Shown: piece by piece, positions 18,357 through 26,316 of the stretch
Numbering within the stretch: the first letter of the stretch is position 1
How the letters are laid out: every line of letters starts with the position of its first letter
Source of the DNA: Candidatus Sulfopaludibacter sp. SbA3
GTDB lineage: Bacteria; Acidobacteriota; Terriglobia; Bryobacterales; Bryobacteraceae
Length of the DNA stretch: 64,000 nucleotides
Direction of reading: 5' to 3'
Assembly (NCBI GenBank): GCA_945890485.1
Contig: CAMDCN010000008.1
Coordinates: 62,001-126,000 of the forward strand
The notes under the pieces: model-generated
The model's input: the letters and a program-made list of their open reading frames with translations, nothing else
Told to the model about the DNA's origin: nothing
The model's database searches: none
Program-made: the position numbers and the translations under genes

Positions 18357-20210
18357 ATGTGCGGAATCGTTGGCTACATCGGACATCAGAGAACCGTGCC
18401 CATTCTCCTGGACGGTCTGCGGAAGCTTGAATATCGCGGCTATGATTCCGCGGGTATCGCGGTCATCGGCCAGGACGGTAACTTGTCTGTGCGCCGTGCA
18501 TCCGGCAAGCTCTGCAATCTTGAGGAGGCGGTCCGCCGCTCCCCGATCGAAGGCAGCTACGGCATCGGACATACCCGATGGGCCACTCATGGCCGGCCGA
18601 CGGAGGTCAATGCCCACCCTCACGCGGGACCTGCCCGCGACGTCGTTCTGGTCCACAACGGGATTGTCGAAAACTATCTTTCCCTCCGCCGCGAGTTACA
18701 GGCCGAAGGCCACAAATTCGTTACGGAGACAGATACAGAAATCGTCGCCCACTTAGTCGAAAAATATCTGCGGGGTAACCTTGAAGAAGCCGTCCGTCAG
18801 GCTGTCAAACGCCTCAGCGGCGTGTTCGCTCTCGCCGTCCTGGCTCGTTCCGATCCTGGCAAAATCGTAGCTGCCCGCTCCGGTCCCCCCGTGGTCATCG
18901 GAGTAGGTAAGGAGGAGTTTCTCGTCGCCTCCGATGTGCCCGCCATTCTTACCCACACCCGCGACATGTTCTTCCTTCGCGATGGCGACATGGCCGTGCT
19001 CACCGCGCAGGCGGTCACTATCTCCGACTTTCAGGGCGCCGCCGTCGCCTGGAAGCCGACACGGATCTCCTGGGATCCCGCGATGGCCGAAAAGGGTGGC
19101 TACAAACACTTCATGCTCAAGGAGATCTTTGAGCAGCCCCAAGCCGTCCGGGATACCTTCCTCGGTCGAATTTCGCCCCGTTCCGGCGAATTGCACCTGG
19201 ATGAGATCGGTCTATCCGCAGATCAAATCCGCTCCTGCCGCCAGATCCGTATCGTCGCTTGTGGCACGAGTTGGCACGCGGCCCTCACCGGAAAGATCAT
19301 GATCGAGAAGTTGGCCCGTATTCCCGTCGAAGTCGACTACGGGAGCGAGTTCCGCTATCGCGATCCCATTATCGATGAAAATACGCTCACGGTCGTGGTC
19401 TCCCAATCCGGCGAAACTGCCGATACCCTGGCCGCCCTCCGCGAAGCCCGCCAGCGGGGCGCGCTCACTCTCGCCATTTGCAACGTAGCTGGCTCCATGA
19501 TCACGCGGGAGGCCGCCGGCAGTTTGCTCACACACGCTGGACCCGAAATCGGCGTCGCCTCCACCAAGGCCTTCACCTCCCAGGTAACCGCCCTCTTCCT
19601 GCTAAGCCTCCACCTCGCCCAACTCCAGGGCCGCCTCACGGAGGCGCAAACCCATCATCTCGTCACCGAACTCGGCCGCCTGCCCGCCAAGCTGCAGCAG
19701 GTGCTTTCCACCTCCGCGCAATGCGAGGCACTCGCCAAAACCCTTTTCCGTGCGACTGATTTCCTCTATCTCGGCCGCGGCATTCATTTCCCCATCGCCC
19801 TCGAGGGTGCGCTGAAGCTGAAGGAAATCAGCTACATCCACGCCGAAGGCTACCCGGCCGGCGAGATGAAACACGGCCCCAACGCCCTGATCGACGAGAC
19901 TCTCCCTGTGGTCGTCCTTGCTGCGTATGACCCCACCGACGACGCCTCCCGCCTCCGCTATGAAAAGACGCTCTCCAACATGCAGGAAGTAAAGGCCCGG
20001 GAGGGAATTGTTATCGCTCTTTGTAATGAAGGGGACGCGGACGTCCGCCAACTGGCGACGCATTGCATCGAAGTGCCCTCTTCCATCGAACTGTTGCTGC
20101 CCATTCTGGAAATGGTTCCCCTGCAGCTACTCGCCTATCATATTGCGGTTCGTCTTGGCTGCGACGTCGACCAACCACGCAACCTTGCTAAATCCGTTAC
20201 CGTCGAGTAA
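18357..20210 (+). CDS. glmS: Glutamine--fructose-6-phosphate aminotransferase (isomerizing)
   Basis: The 617-residue product is full length for GlmS, which makes glucosamine-6-phosphate, the entry to UDP-GlcNAc for peptidoglycan and surface glycans. It begins MCGIVGYIG, so Cys2 is the N-terminal nucleophile of the glutaminase domain (about 1-240, with [13 protein letters not shown] and HNGIVENY). Two SIS sugar-isomerase domains follow, with [16 protein letters not shown] and the later [17 protein letters not shown]. The C-terminus LAKSVTVE is the usual ending. The 87-base leader is too short for a glmS ribozyme. Confidence 0.97.
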   Translation: MCGIVGYIGHQRTVPILLDGLRKLEYRGYDSAGIAVIGQDGNLSVRRASGKLCNLEEAVRRSPIEGSYGIGHTRWATHGRPTEVNAHPHAGPARDVVLVHNGIVENYLSLRRELQAEGHKFVTETDTEIVAHLVEKYLRGNLEEAVRQAVKRLSGVFALAVLARSDPGKIVAARSGPPVVIGVGKEEFLVASDVPAILTHTRDMFFLRDGDMAVLTAQAVTISDFQGAAVAWKPTRISWDPAMAEKGGYKHFMLKEIFEQPQAVRDTFLGRISPRSGELHLDEIGLSADQIRSCRQIRIVACGTSWHAALTGKIMIEKLARIPVEVDYGSEFRYRDPIIDENTLTVVVSQSGETADTLAALREARQRGALTLAICNVAGSMITREAAGSLLTHAGPEIGVASTKAFTSQVTALFLLSLHLAQLQGRLTEAQTHHLVTELGRLPAKLQQVLSTSAQCEALAKTLFRATDFLYLGRGIHFPIALEGALKLKEISYIHAEGYPAGEMKHGPNALIDETLPVVVLAAYDPTDDASRLRYEKTLSNMQEVKAREGIVIALCNEGDADVRQLATHCIEVPSSIELLLPILEMVPLQLLAYHIAVRLGCDVDQPRNLAKSVTVE

Positions 20211-20254
20211 CCACGCGCCGGTAACCAGCCTGGTGACGAGCGAACGCGGGCCGA

Positions 20255-21097
20255 TCACAATCTGAGCCGGAGTTTCACCAGAATGGGCGCTTCCGGTTTC
20301 ACCGCCACCCGGTACACCGTTTGTGGCGCCGGGTCCTCCTGAGTCAGTGCGCGCGTCCGCCCTGTTGCTGCCACTTGTTCCGCCCTCGTCCATGTCTGTC
20401 CCGCGCCTCCGGTCAGTTCAAACACGCTGGGTTTGGTGGTCTCCCATTTCTTCTCCCAAGCGGCCACCTGCGCCTCACTCAGCCGCAGCGCCTTGGGGCC
20501 TAGCTCCAGATCTGGCAGCGGCGCTTTCGTCAGTAGTAGCGTCAACTCCTCGCCGGTCTGGTCTGTCCGGCTACGGCGAAGGGAGAAGTAGTTCGGTTGA
20601 TCGTCCTGGCCGGGTATGTCGATCAGGCGCCCTGGCGAAATGGCGTTGTTCCCTTCGTGCGTCCGCGTTGTCGGGAAGATGAGGTAGGGCACGCCACGTT
20701 CGCCATTCGCGTACTGCTCCCGATCAACCACGTACAGATAGCCAGGTTCCGGCGACTCAATCGACAGCCGCACCTTATCGCCCGGCCTCAACCGGCCCGT
20801 TGACGAGATTCGCTCCGGAATCCATTCCTCGGTCTTCGATTCCTCCTGCACCAGGATCCGGGCTGCGGCCGAATCTCCGGCCACTGCTGGGCGCAACCGC
20901 CAGATGGTGACTCCCACCTGCCGTCCCCCCGTGGGACGAGGGCCAACGGTCGCCACGGGCTGATACTTCGGCTTGGGAGACGCGGCTGCCGTCGCTGCCG
21001 GACGCGCCTGCAGTACCTCCTCGGGAACGATTCCGCGGGTCGGAGACTGTCCCCATCCCGGCTGGCAGACCAACAAAAAACAAAGCCATCGTTTCAT
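20255..21097 (-). CDS. Secreted DUF4384-type protein
   Basis: The product is 280 residues from ATG 21097, chosen because GGAGGAG lies 8 bases upstream. It has a short signal peptide (MKRWLCFLLVCQPGWGQ), a Pro-rich stretch, then a beta-rich domain with LRPGDKVRLSIESPEPGYLYVVDREQYANG, PYLIFPT and a later TLLLTKAPLP. This order (GD.v.l.i.s...GYlYvv......LiFP) matches DUF4384. A similar domain forms the outer part of the kinase at 26317. It is the last gene of the ECF-kinase-CHAT run, 27 bases after the CHAT gene. DUF4384 proteins often accompany caspase-like proteases; no enzymatic role is known to me. Confidence 0.75.
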   Translation of the reverse strand: MKRWLCFLLVCQPGWGQSPTRGIVPEEVLQARPAATAAASPKPKYQPVATVGPRPTGGRQVGVTIWRLRPAVAGDSAAARILVQEESKTEEWIPERISSTGRLRPGDKVRLSIESPEPGYLYVVDREQYANGERGVPYLIFPTTRTHEGNNAISPGRLIDIPGQDDQPNYFSLRRSRTDQTGEELTLLLTKAPLPDLELGPKALRLSEAQVAAWEKKWETTKPSVFELTGGAGQTWTRAEQVAATGRTRALTQEDPAPQTVYRVAVKPEAPILVKLRLRL

Positions 21098-21105
21098 GGA
21101 CATCA

Positions 21106-21112
21106 CTCCTCC
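21106..21112 (-). promoter_or_regulatory. Ribosome binding site of the DUF4384 gene
   Basis: GGAGGAG on the minus strand, 8 bases before ATG 21097; it excludes the earlier in-frame ATGs at 21118 and 21103. Confidence 0.65.
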
Positions 21113-21124
21113 CATCATCCGGAT

Positions 21125-24103
21125 TCATCGCCAATCGCCCTGCTGAACGAACGCCGCCCAGAAGTACGGCGCGGCCCATTGCTTCTGCTTCCGCATCGCC
21201 AACTGCGCCTGCCGCAGAGCCGCCGCGGGCTGCAGATGCTGTTTCAACATCTGGCGGTACATCTGAACCATTAAGCTCGCTGTCGCCTGGTCGTTCACAT
21301 TCCAAAGACTCACCACGACGCGCCGGGCGCCCGCATTCAGGAACGCTCGCGGCAACCCCACCAGGCCTTCTCCGCGCACCTCCTGCCCCAAGCCCGTCTG
21401 GCACGCGCTGAGCACCACAAGGTCGGCGCGGAACGTCAGATCGTAGATGTCGTTCACGCGCAGAAAGCCGTCCTCGGCCTCGCCCTGCTCGTTACGAAAC
21501 GAGAGCAACAAAGCCGAGAGCCCGGGGCGCTCTGGGTCGATGTAGCCGTGCGTGGCGAAGTGCACATAGCGGTACTCGGCCAGGGATGGCGCCAGCGCCG
21601 CGGCCCGGCTGGCCCTTGCGCCAAGGGCGAACATGCTTTGCCCTTTCGGGACCAGTTTCCCGATTTGTTCGGCCTCCCGCCGCGTGTAGGGCAGTTGCGG
21701 AATCGTCGCCACGGCTATGGGACCACCGGACAAATGTTCCAGCATCCGCGTCGGCGCGGGGGCGCCGGTGAACACCGGATCGGCGAAAATGGCTAGGGAT
21801 CGTGTTGGCTCCCGCCGCACCCGGCCTTGCTCCCGCAACAACGCCAGAGTGGAGGCGGAAGGCAGGCTGATGGTCTCCATGGTCACCACCAAGGGATCTT
21901 CGACACCGGGCCGTGGCAGCATTGCGAACGGCACCCGCTGCAAGCCGCCATCCGCCACCACCACCAGGCGACTCCCGCACAGAACCTCCCTGGCCGGTGC
22001 CAGAATGGAATCGCTCAGCGCCTTGGCTGCTTCGGCGGTTGCGGCCGCATGCCGGGTGGGCAGAGCTTGCAGCAGAGCCTTGGTCTGGGCCTCCAAGATG
22101 GCGCGGCCCGGCAATGTGAAACTAGCAAAGCCGCTCCGGGTCACCGCCCACACGTAACTATTCTGCTCTCCGAGGGCGTATTCCAGCAGCACCGTGCCCG
22201 AGTCGAGTAACTCGGCCTGCACGCGCTCGATGGTCATCGGAGCCGGCTGCGTGACGGTGGCATATCTGGGGCTAGCCTTCCGGATGGACTCCTCCAAACT
22301 CCGTCGCTCGCGCTCCAGTTCCCGAATCTGAGCGAGCAACGGCTGCGCTTCCGGTCGGCCGTACACGGGCAAGAGCCGGGCCCCGAGCGAGTTTAGGTGT
22401 TCGCTCAGCTCCCGTTCCTTCGTTAGTAGCTCTTGGGCCGCGTCCATTCGAATGCCCGCGCCCGACTCCGTCAACATGTCCAGCAGCCCTCGCGCCCGCG
22501 CTCTCTCCGACATGGTGAATGCCGCCCCCTGCTCGCCCATGCGCATCAACAGCCCGATAGCGAATTCGTAGTCGCGCTGCCGTTCCGCAAGATAGAGCGT
22601 GCGAAGCTCCTGAACGGCTGCCTCGCGTCGAATTGCCTCCGCCAAAGCAAGAGACTTTTCGATCGCTGCCCGTGCTTGCGCCAACTGGCCTAGCGCAGCC
22701 TGCACTCGGGCCAAGGTTGCCGCGGCGCGCGCCTCGCCTGCGCGGTCTCCAATCTCCTGGAATTCCATCAGCGCCCTTTGCGCCCATGGCAGTGCCTGTC
22801 CTGCTTCGCCCTGATCGAGTTTGACAACGGCCAGCAACTCCCTCAGCAGGGCTCCCTGCCGAAGCTCCTGGATCTCTTGCGCCAACGATAACCCTTTCGC
22901 GATTACATCCTCCGCTTCGCGGAATCGGCCCACTCGGCGCAAGGCCTCTCCGTGGTTTCGGCTGGACCTCAACAACGACAACTTATCCCCGGCCGCCAGG
23001 TCGAGCGCCTCGGACCGGGCGATGTGGAGAAGCGCTTCCGTCGGTTGATTTAGCAGCAGCCGGGCGTAGCCCAGCGCTCCTTCTGTATCGGCTTCGCCCC
23101 GCTTATCGCCCACCGCTTTCCTCGCCGCCAAGGCACTGCTTAGGAGCGACTGCGCCTCCGCGATGTCGCCCAGCCCCAGGTGCGCCACCGCAAGATTATT
23201 CAACAGCAGTCCCTCTCGCCGGCGGTCTCCGGCTGCACGAATAAGCGGCAAACCCGATTGATAGTTCGACAACGCTGCCTGCCAATTTCCCAGGTTTCCT
23301 TCGAGGATGCCGAGGTTGTTCAGCACGAGTCCCTCGCCTGCCCGGTCGCCATTCGCCCGGTGCAGCGCCAAGGCCTGCTGATAGAACTCGCGCGCTTTCG
23401 TCGAGTCACCGAGCACCTCCCACATGCCCCCTTCAAAGTTCCTGATCGTCGCCAGCCGTCGATTGTCTCCGAGGACGGCAAACAGTTGCCCGGCCCGGGT
23501 CAGACTTTCGAGCGCCGGTCGAAACTGAGCTCCTGCCGCCCGCACGCTGCCGAAACCGTGGTGGATGATCGCCTGATAGTAGCGATCCCCCCTGCTGACA
23601 AAGTAGGGCAGGGCGGCGCTGTACTCCGTCAGAGCGGTGGATCTCGCTGCCGCCGTCCGAGTCCTCCGGGCTAACTCGCCTTTCTCGAAGTGGCCAAACG
23701 CCGCCGCTCGCGCTTGCTCCTCCGGTCCCGCCGGGCCCCATTTTACTACCCGGATCCGGCAGGAGCCGCTCCCATTGGTCTTCAGCTCCAAACGGTACTC
23801 GCCTGCCACCGGAGCAACATACACGATCGTTTCCGGGCCCCAAGCCCCATTGATGGCGTCGGCGGTGAACACGGCCCGGCCCTGTCCATCCTGCAACGTT
23901 GCGACCACGTCTGTCCCGGCTTGCATGACGACGATCTCCAGGCCGTCACCGGCGGCCAGTGTTCCCCGCAGAAGCACAGGGGCACTCCGGTTCACCTGGC
24001 GTTCCGCCTCCCATCCGGCGCGCAGCGGTTCTTCCTGCCCGTAGGTCAGGCCCGCCGTGAGCACTCCGCAGAGGGTCGAGAATCGCCAGGTGTACCGTCC
24101 CAT
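21125..24103 (-). CDS. Secreted TPR-CHAT caspase-like protease
   Basis: The 992-residue protein starts with a likely signal peptide (FSTLCGVLTAGLTYGQ). A beta domain of about 110 residues follows (RLELKTNGSG), then tetratricopeptide repeats from about residue 200 to 510 (for example LVLNNLGILEGNLGNWQAAL), a helical segment, and a C-terminal CHAT domain from about 650. The caspase-type dyad is visible: His852 in HFATHG and Cys901 in VLSACQTGLG. The ending (GLPRAFLNAGARRVVVSLW, then a helical tail) is typical of CHAT. CHAT domains are clan CD cysteine peptidases related to separases and caspases. The preceding gene stops 4 bases upstream. The signal peptide suggests action outside the cytoplasm. 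Confidence 0.88.
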   Translation of the reverse strand: MGRYTWRFSTLCGVLTAGLTYGQEEPLRAGWEAERQVNRSAPVLLRGTLAAGDGLEIVVMQAGTDVVATLQDGQGRAVFTADAINGAWGPETIVYVAPVAGEYRLELKTNGSGSCRIRVVKWGPAGPEEQARAAAFGHFEKGELARRTRTAAARSTALTEYSAALPYFVSRGDRYYQAIIHHGFGSVRAAGAQFRPALESLTRAGQLFAVLGDNRRLATIRNFEGGMWEVLGDSTKAREFYQQALALHRANGDRAGEGLVLNNLGILEGNLGNWQAALSNYQSGLPLIRAAGDRRREGLLLNNLAVAHLGLGDIAEAQSLLSSALAARKAVGDKRGEADTEGALGYARLLLNQPTEALLHIARSEALDLAAGDKLSLLRSSRNHGEALRRVGRFREAEDVIAKGLSLAQEIQELRQGALLRELLAVVKLDQGEAGQALPWAQRALMEFQEIGDRAGEARAAATLARVQAALGQLAQARAAIEKSLALAEAIRREAAVQELRTLYLAERQRDYEFAIGLLMRMGEQGAAFTMSERARARGLLDMLTESGAGIRMDAAQELLTKERELSEHLNSLGARLLPVYGRPEAQPLLAQIRELERERRSLEESIRKASPRYATVTQPAPMTIERVQAELLDSGTVLLEYALGEQNSYVWAVTRSGFASFTLPGRAILEAQTKALLQALPTRHAAATAEAAKALSDSILAPAREVLCGSRLVVVADGGLQRVPFAMLPRPGVEDPLVVTMETISLPSASTLALLREQGRVRREPTRSLAIFADPVFTGAPAPTRMLEHLSGGPIAVATIPQLPYTRREAEQIGKLVPKGQSMFALGARASRAAALAPSLAEYRYVHFATHGYIDPERPGLSALLLSFRNEQGEAEDGFLRVNDIYDLTFRADLVVLSACQTGLGQEVRGEGLVGLPRAFLNAGARRVVVSLWNVNDQATASLMVQMYRQMLKQHLQPAAALRQAQLAMRKQKQWAAPYFWAAFVQQGDWR

Positions 24104-24107
24104 TGCC

Positions 24108-24866
24108 CTACACCTCGGCCAGGGGCCACGTCGCCTGCGCCACCTCGCCTTCCTCGATGGGGCCGCGAGCGGATGCCTCCCAATCGTCCTCGTCGCGCGG
24201 CCCGCCGCTCAGGCTGGTGGCCACGCCCTCGTAGCCTCCCGTCACCGACGCATTCCCGGGCGAAGCGTCGATGCTGAAGAGCGCCGGGAAGCCACTGTAG
24301 CTTTTGTTGTTAAAGTTCCAGTGGAGTCCGGTTGCTGTGACGTCCACCGGGATTGGCGTCCCGTTCCCCTGCGGAGTGAATTGCACGCCGGAGCTGCCGC
24401 TTGCTGGCAGAGTTAGGGTACCGATCGGCGTGTTGCCTTCGGTGACGGTCAGCGTGGGGCCGAACTCGTATGCGATGGGGCCCGCCAAGCCGGACACGAC
24501 GAAAGGCACCGTGTCGATCGTCAGCCCAGTGCTGAAAGCATAGAGCCGCGTCTCCTGGTTGGGCCCCGAAACGAGGAGTACGGTAATGCCGTCAAACACC
24601 CAGTGCTGATCGGACTGGCCATTCAAGCTCACCGTCACGCTGAAGCCGGCAATCTGGCCGACGCGGTTTCGCTGCGACGAATAGCTGACTTGTTGCGAAC
24701 CGAAGGCGAGGTTCGTAAGCCGGACCCCCACCAGGTTGTTTCCGTTTGTGTCCACATCCAAAAAGAGACTGCCGAGGTAGCGGACACCTTGGCTCACTGG
24801 CCGCCCTTGACCTCTGGGCGGCGTCACGGTGAGTTCAAATTGAACTCTGGGAAATGCTAAAGACAT
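24108..24866 (-). CDS. Single-unit WEASARG-domain protein (unknown function)
   Basis: I do not recognise this 252-residue protein. It is a single copy of the domain that occurs twice in the upstream gene: it opens with PRVQFELTVTPPRGQGRPVS, contains SDQHWVFDGIT and TIDTVPFVVSGL, runs through HWNFNNKSYSGFPALFSID, and ends with an acidic stretch and WEASARG (residues 229-235), followed by a 17-residue acidic/hydrophobic tail. Composition suggests an all-beta fold. There is no signal peptide and no membrane segment. Its ribosome site AGGAGAA overlaps the stop of the upstream gene, and it ends 4 bases before the CHAT protease, so the three are translationally linked. A role as protease substrate or partner is inference. 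Confidence 0.75.
   Translation of the reverse strand: MSLAFPRVQFELTVTPPRGQGRPVSQGVRYLGSLFLDVDTNGNNLVGVRLTNLAFGSQQVSYSSQRNRVGQIAGFSVTVSLNGQSDQHWVFDGITVLLVSGPNQETRLYAFSTGLTIDTVPFVVSGLAGPIAYEFGPTLTVTEGNTPIGTLTLPASGSSGVQFTPQGNGTPIPVDVTATGLHWNFNNKSYSGFPALFSIDASPGNASVTGGYEGVATSLSGGPRDEDDWEASARGPIEEGEVAQATWPLAEV
24162..24860 (-). repeat. WEASARG-domain copy 3
   Basis: Opens LAFPRVQFELTVTPPRGQGR and ends WEASARG (codons at 24162-24182); forms nearly the whole single-unit protein. Confidence 0.7.
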
Positions 24867-24876
24867 AATGGTTCTC

Positions 24877-26295
24877 CTATAAATACCGGGTCTCTAAAAG
24901 CGGTTCGGGACCGCGTGCGGAAGCTTCCCAATCGTCATCGTCCTCGACGATCTGTTCGGTTGAACCAAGGAAGCCGATGGCTGGCTCCACTCCCTTTCTT
25001 GAGATCACGACGTCGAGAAAGAACGGGAATCCGGTATACACCTCGGGCGGATCTCCCCAGGAAATCGATTCTTCCCGCGCGGAAACCGGCAGCTTGGTGC
25101 TGCTTCCCGTGTAAACGAAATAGCCGCCCCTGGCGTTTTGGATCTTCAGCATGCCGATCTCTCTGCCACCGTGGATGACGGCAAATGTTCCGTTGAACGG
25201 TTTCGCGGGAGCAGGAAGGGCGGTCAGGTTGTACTCTTGCCCATTGATGGTCAGCGAGTAAGAAACCACATAGGTTTCGCCGCGCCACCGGAAGATCGTC
25301 AAACCGGCGAACTCCCACTCCGCCCCGTCGACTTGCACCTTGAACGGCCCCACCACGCCGTAATCGGGGCGCGTCGACCCATAGGTAGCCGGCGCGGTAA
25401 CGAAACTGCCGGAGGTGCTTTGCAGTGTTACGGTGGGAACCCCGTTGGGAGAGGCGAATGCGATGCTGCCCCAAAGGTTCACGCCGCTACTGACGGAAAC
25501 GGTATCACTCGGCGTGGGCGAAACCAACAAGCGGAACTGGCTCCACGGAAAGGGAAGGCGGGCCGGCTCCTGCGGGGAGGCTCCGATCTCGATTTCTGTA
25601 ATCGTTCCACGTGCGGACGCTTCCCATTCTTCTACATCGTTAGGGATCCCAGTGGAGAGCCCCAGGTAGCCCCCGCTGACCGCTATATTCCCCGGCGAAG
25701 GATCTAAGTCAAATATGGCAGGAAAGCCTGTATAGGTGCGGTTATCGAATACCCATTGGATGCCTGCCTGGGTAGGTGTTGCGGCGATCGGTGGGCGGTT
25801 GCCGAGCGGGACGAAGGCGACGCCTGACGTCCCGATAAGCGGCAAATGCAGTGTGCCAATCGGAATGCCCTTTTCGGTCACCGTCAACCGGAAATCGAAG
25901 CCCGATTCAACGGGGCTGCTGACTCCCGAAAGCACAAAGGGCACGCCGTCGATGGTCAGCGAGGAGCTGAAGGCAAGCAGCCGAAAACGGAAGTAGAGAA
26001 GCGTGATTCCGTCGAATGCCCAATGCTGGTCCGGTTGGCCTGCCTTTCTGACCGTCAGGCTAAAACCAGCAATTTCTCCCACGAAGAGGCGCGTCGACGA
26101 GTAGCTGATTGTTGCGCTGCCCGATAAGCCCGTGTCGAGGTCCACCTGAAGCGAGGTCGCTCCGGACCTGTCTGTTTTAAAGGTCAGTCGTCCGAGGAAA
26201 GGAATCCCGTCGCTGACGGGACGGCCCTGCTGCCGCGGTGGCGATATTGACATGCGCAGTTCCGCGCTTGGCTTGGGGTACGGCAATGAAGGCAT
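24877..26295 (-). CDS. Two-unit WEASARG-domain protein (unknown function)
   Basis: The product is 472 residues from ATG 26295. That start has GAGGAG 9 bases upstream and gives an N-terminus (MPSLPYPKPSAELRMSI) that aligns with the downstream single-unit protein; a GTG at 26316 abutting the kinase stop is the alternative. It holds two head-to-tail copies of a ~230-residue beta-rich domain. Unit 1 ends in VEEWEASARG (W at residue 224) and unit 2 ends in DDDDWEASARG (W at residue 456), with a 10-residue tail. Unit 1 resembles the downstream protein more than it resembles unit 2. No signal peptide, membrane helix or known catalytic motif is seen. I do not recognise the family. Confidence 0.75.
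   Translation of the reverse strand: MPSLPYPKPSAELRMSISPPRQQGRPVSDGIPFLGRLTFKTDRSGATSLQVDLDTGLSGSATISYSSTRLFVGEIAGFSLTVRKAGQPDQHWAFDGITLLYFRFRLLAFSSSLTIDGVPFVLSGVSSPVESGFDFRLTVTEKGIPIGTLHLPLIGTSGVAFVPLGNRPPIAATPTQAGIQWVFDNRTYTGFPAIFDLDPSPGNIAVSGGYLGLSTGIPNDVEEWEASARGTITEIEIGASPQEPARLPFPWSQFRLLVSPTPSDTVSVSSGVNLWGSIAFASPNGVPTVTLQSTSGSFVTAPATYGSTRPDYGVVGPFKVQVDGAEWEFAGLTIFRWRGETYVVSYSLTINGQEYNLTALPAPAKPFNGTFAVIHGGREIGMLKIQNARGGYFVYTGSSTKLPVSAREESISWGDPPEVYTGFPFFLDVVISRKGVEPAIGFLGSTEQIVEDDDDWEASARGPEPLLETRYL
24910..25557 (-). repeat. WEASARG-domain copy 2 (divergent)
   Basis: Opens LPFPWSQFRLLVSP and ends WEASARG (codons at 24910-24930). The middle part has drifted (WEFAGLT, SLTINGQEYNL, YTGFPFFLDV), but the ending motif is unchanged. 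Confidence 0.65.
25606..26286 (-). repeat. WEASARG-domain copy 1
   Basis: Opens LPYPKPSAELRMSISPPRQQ and ends WEASARG (codons at 25606-25626). Shares DQHW-FDGIT, SLTIDGVPFVLSG and YTGFPAIFDLDPSPGN with the copy at 24162. Confidence 0.7.
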
Positions 26296-26304
26296 AACGA
26301 CGGT

Positions 26305-26310
26305 CTCCTC
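26305..26310 (-). promoter_or_regulatory. Ribosome binding site of the two-unit WEASARG gene
   Basis: GAGGAG on the minus strand, 9 bases before ATG 26295. It supports that ATG over the GTG at 26316. Confidence 0.5.
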
Positions 26311-26316
26311 GCTCAC

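Noticed and set aside
20211-20254. Terminator between glmS and the convergent DUF4384 gene
   Set aside because: Only short, weak complementarity is visible in the 44-base gap; no convincing stem.
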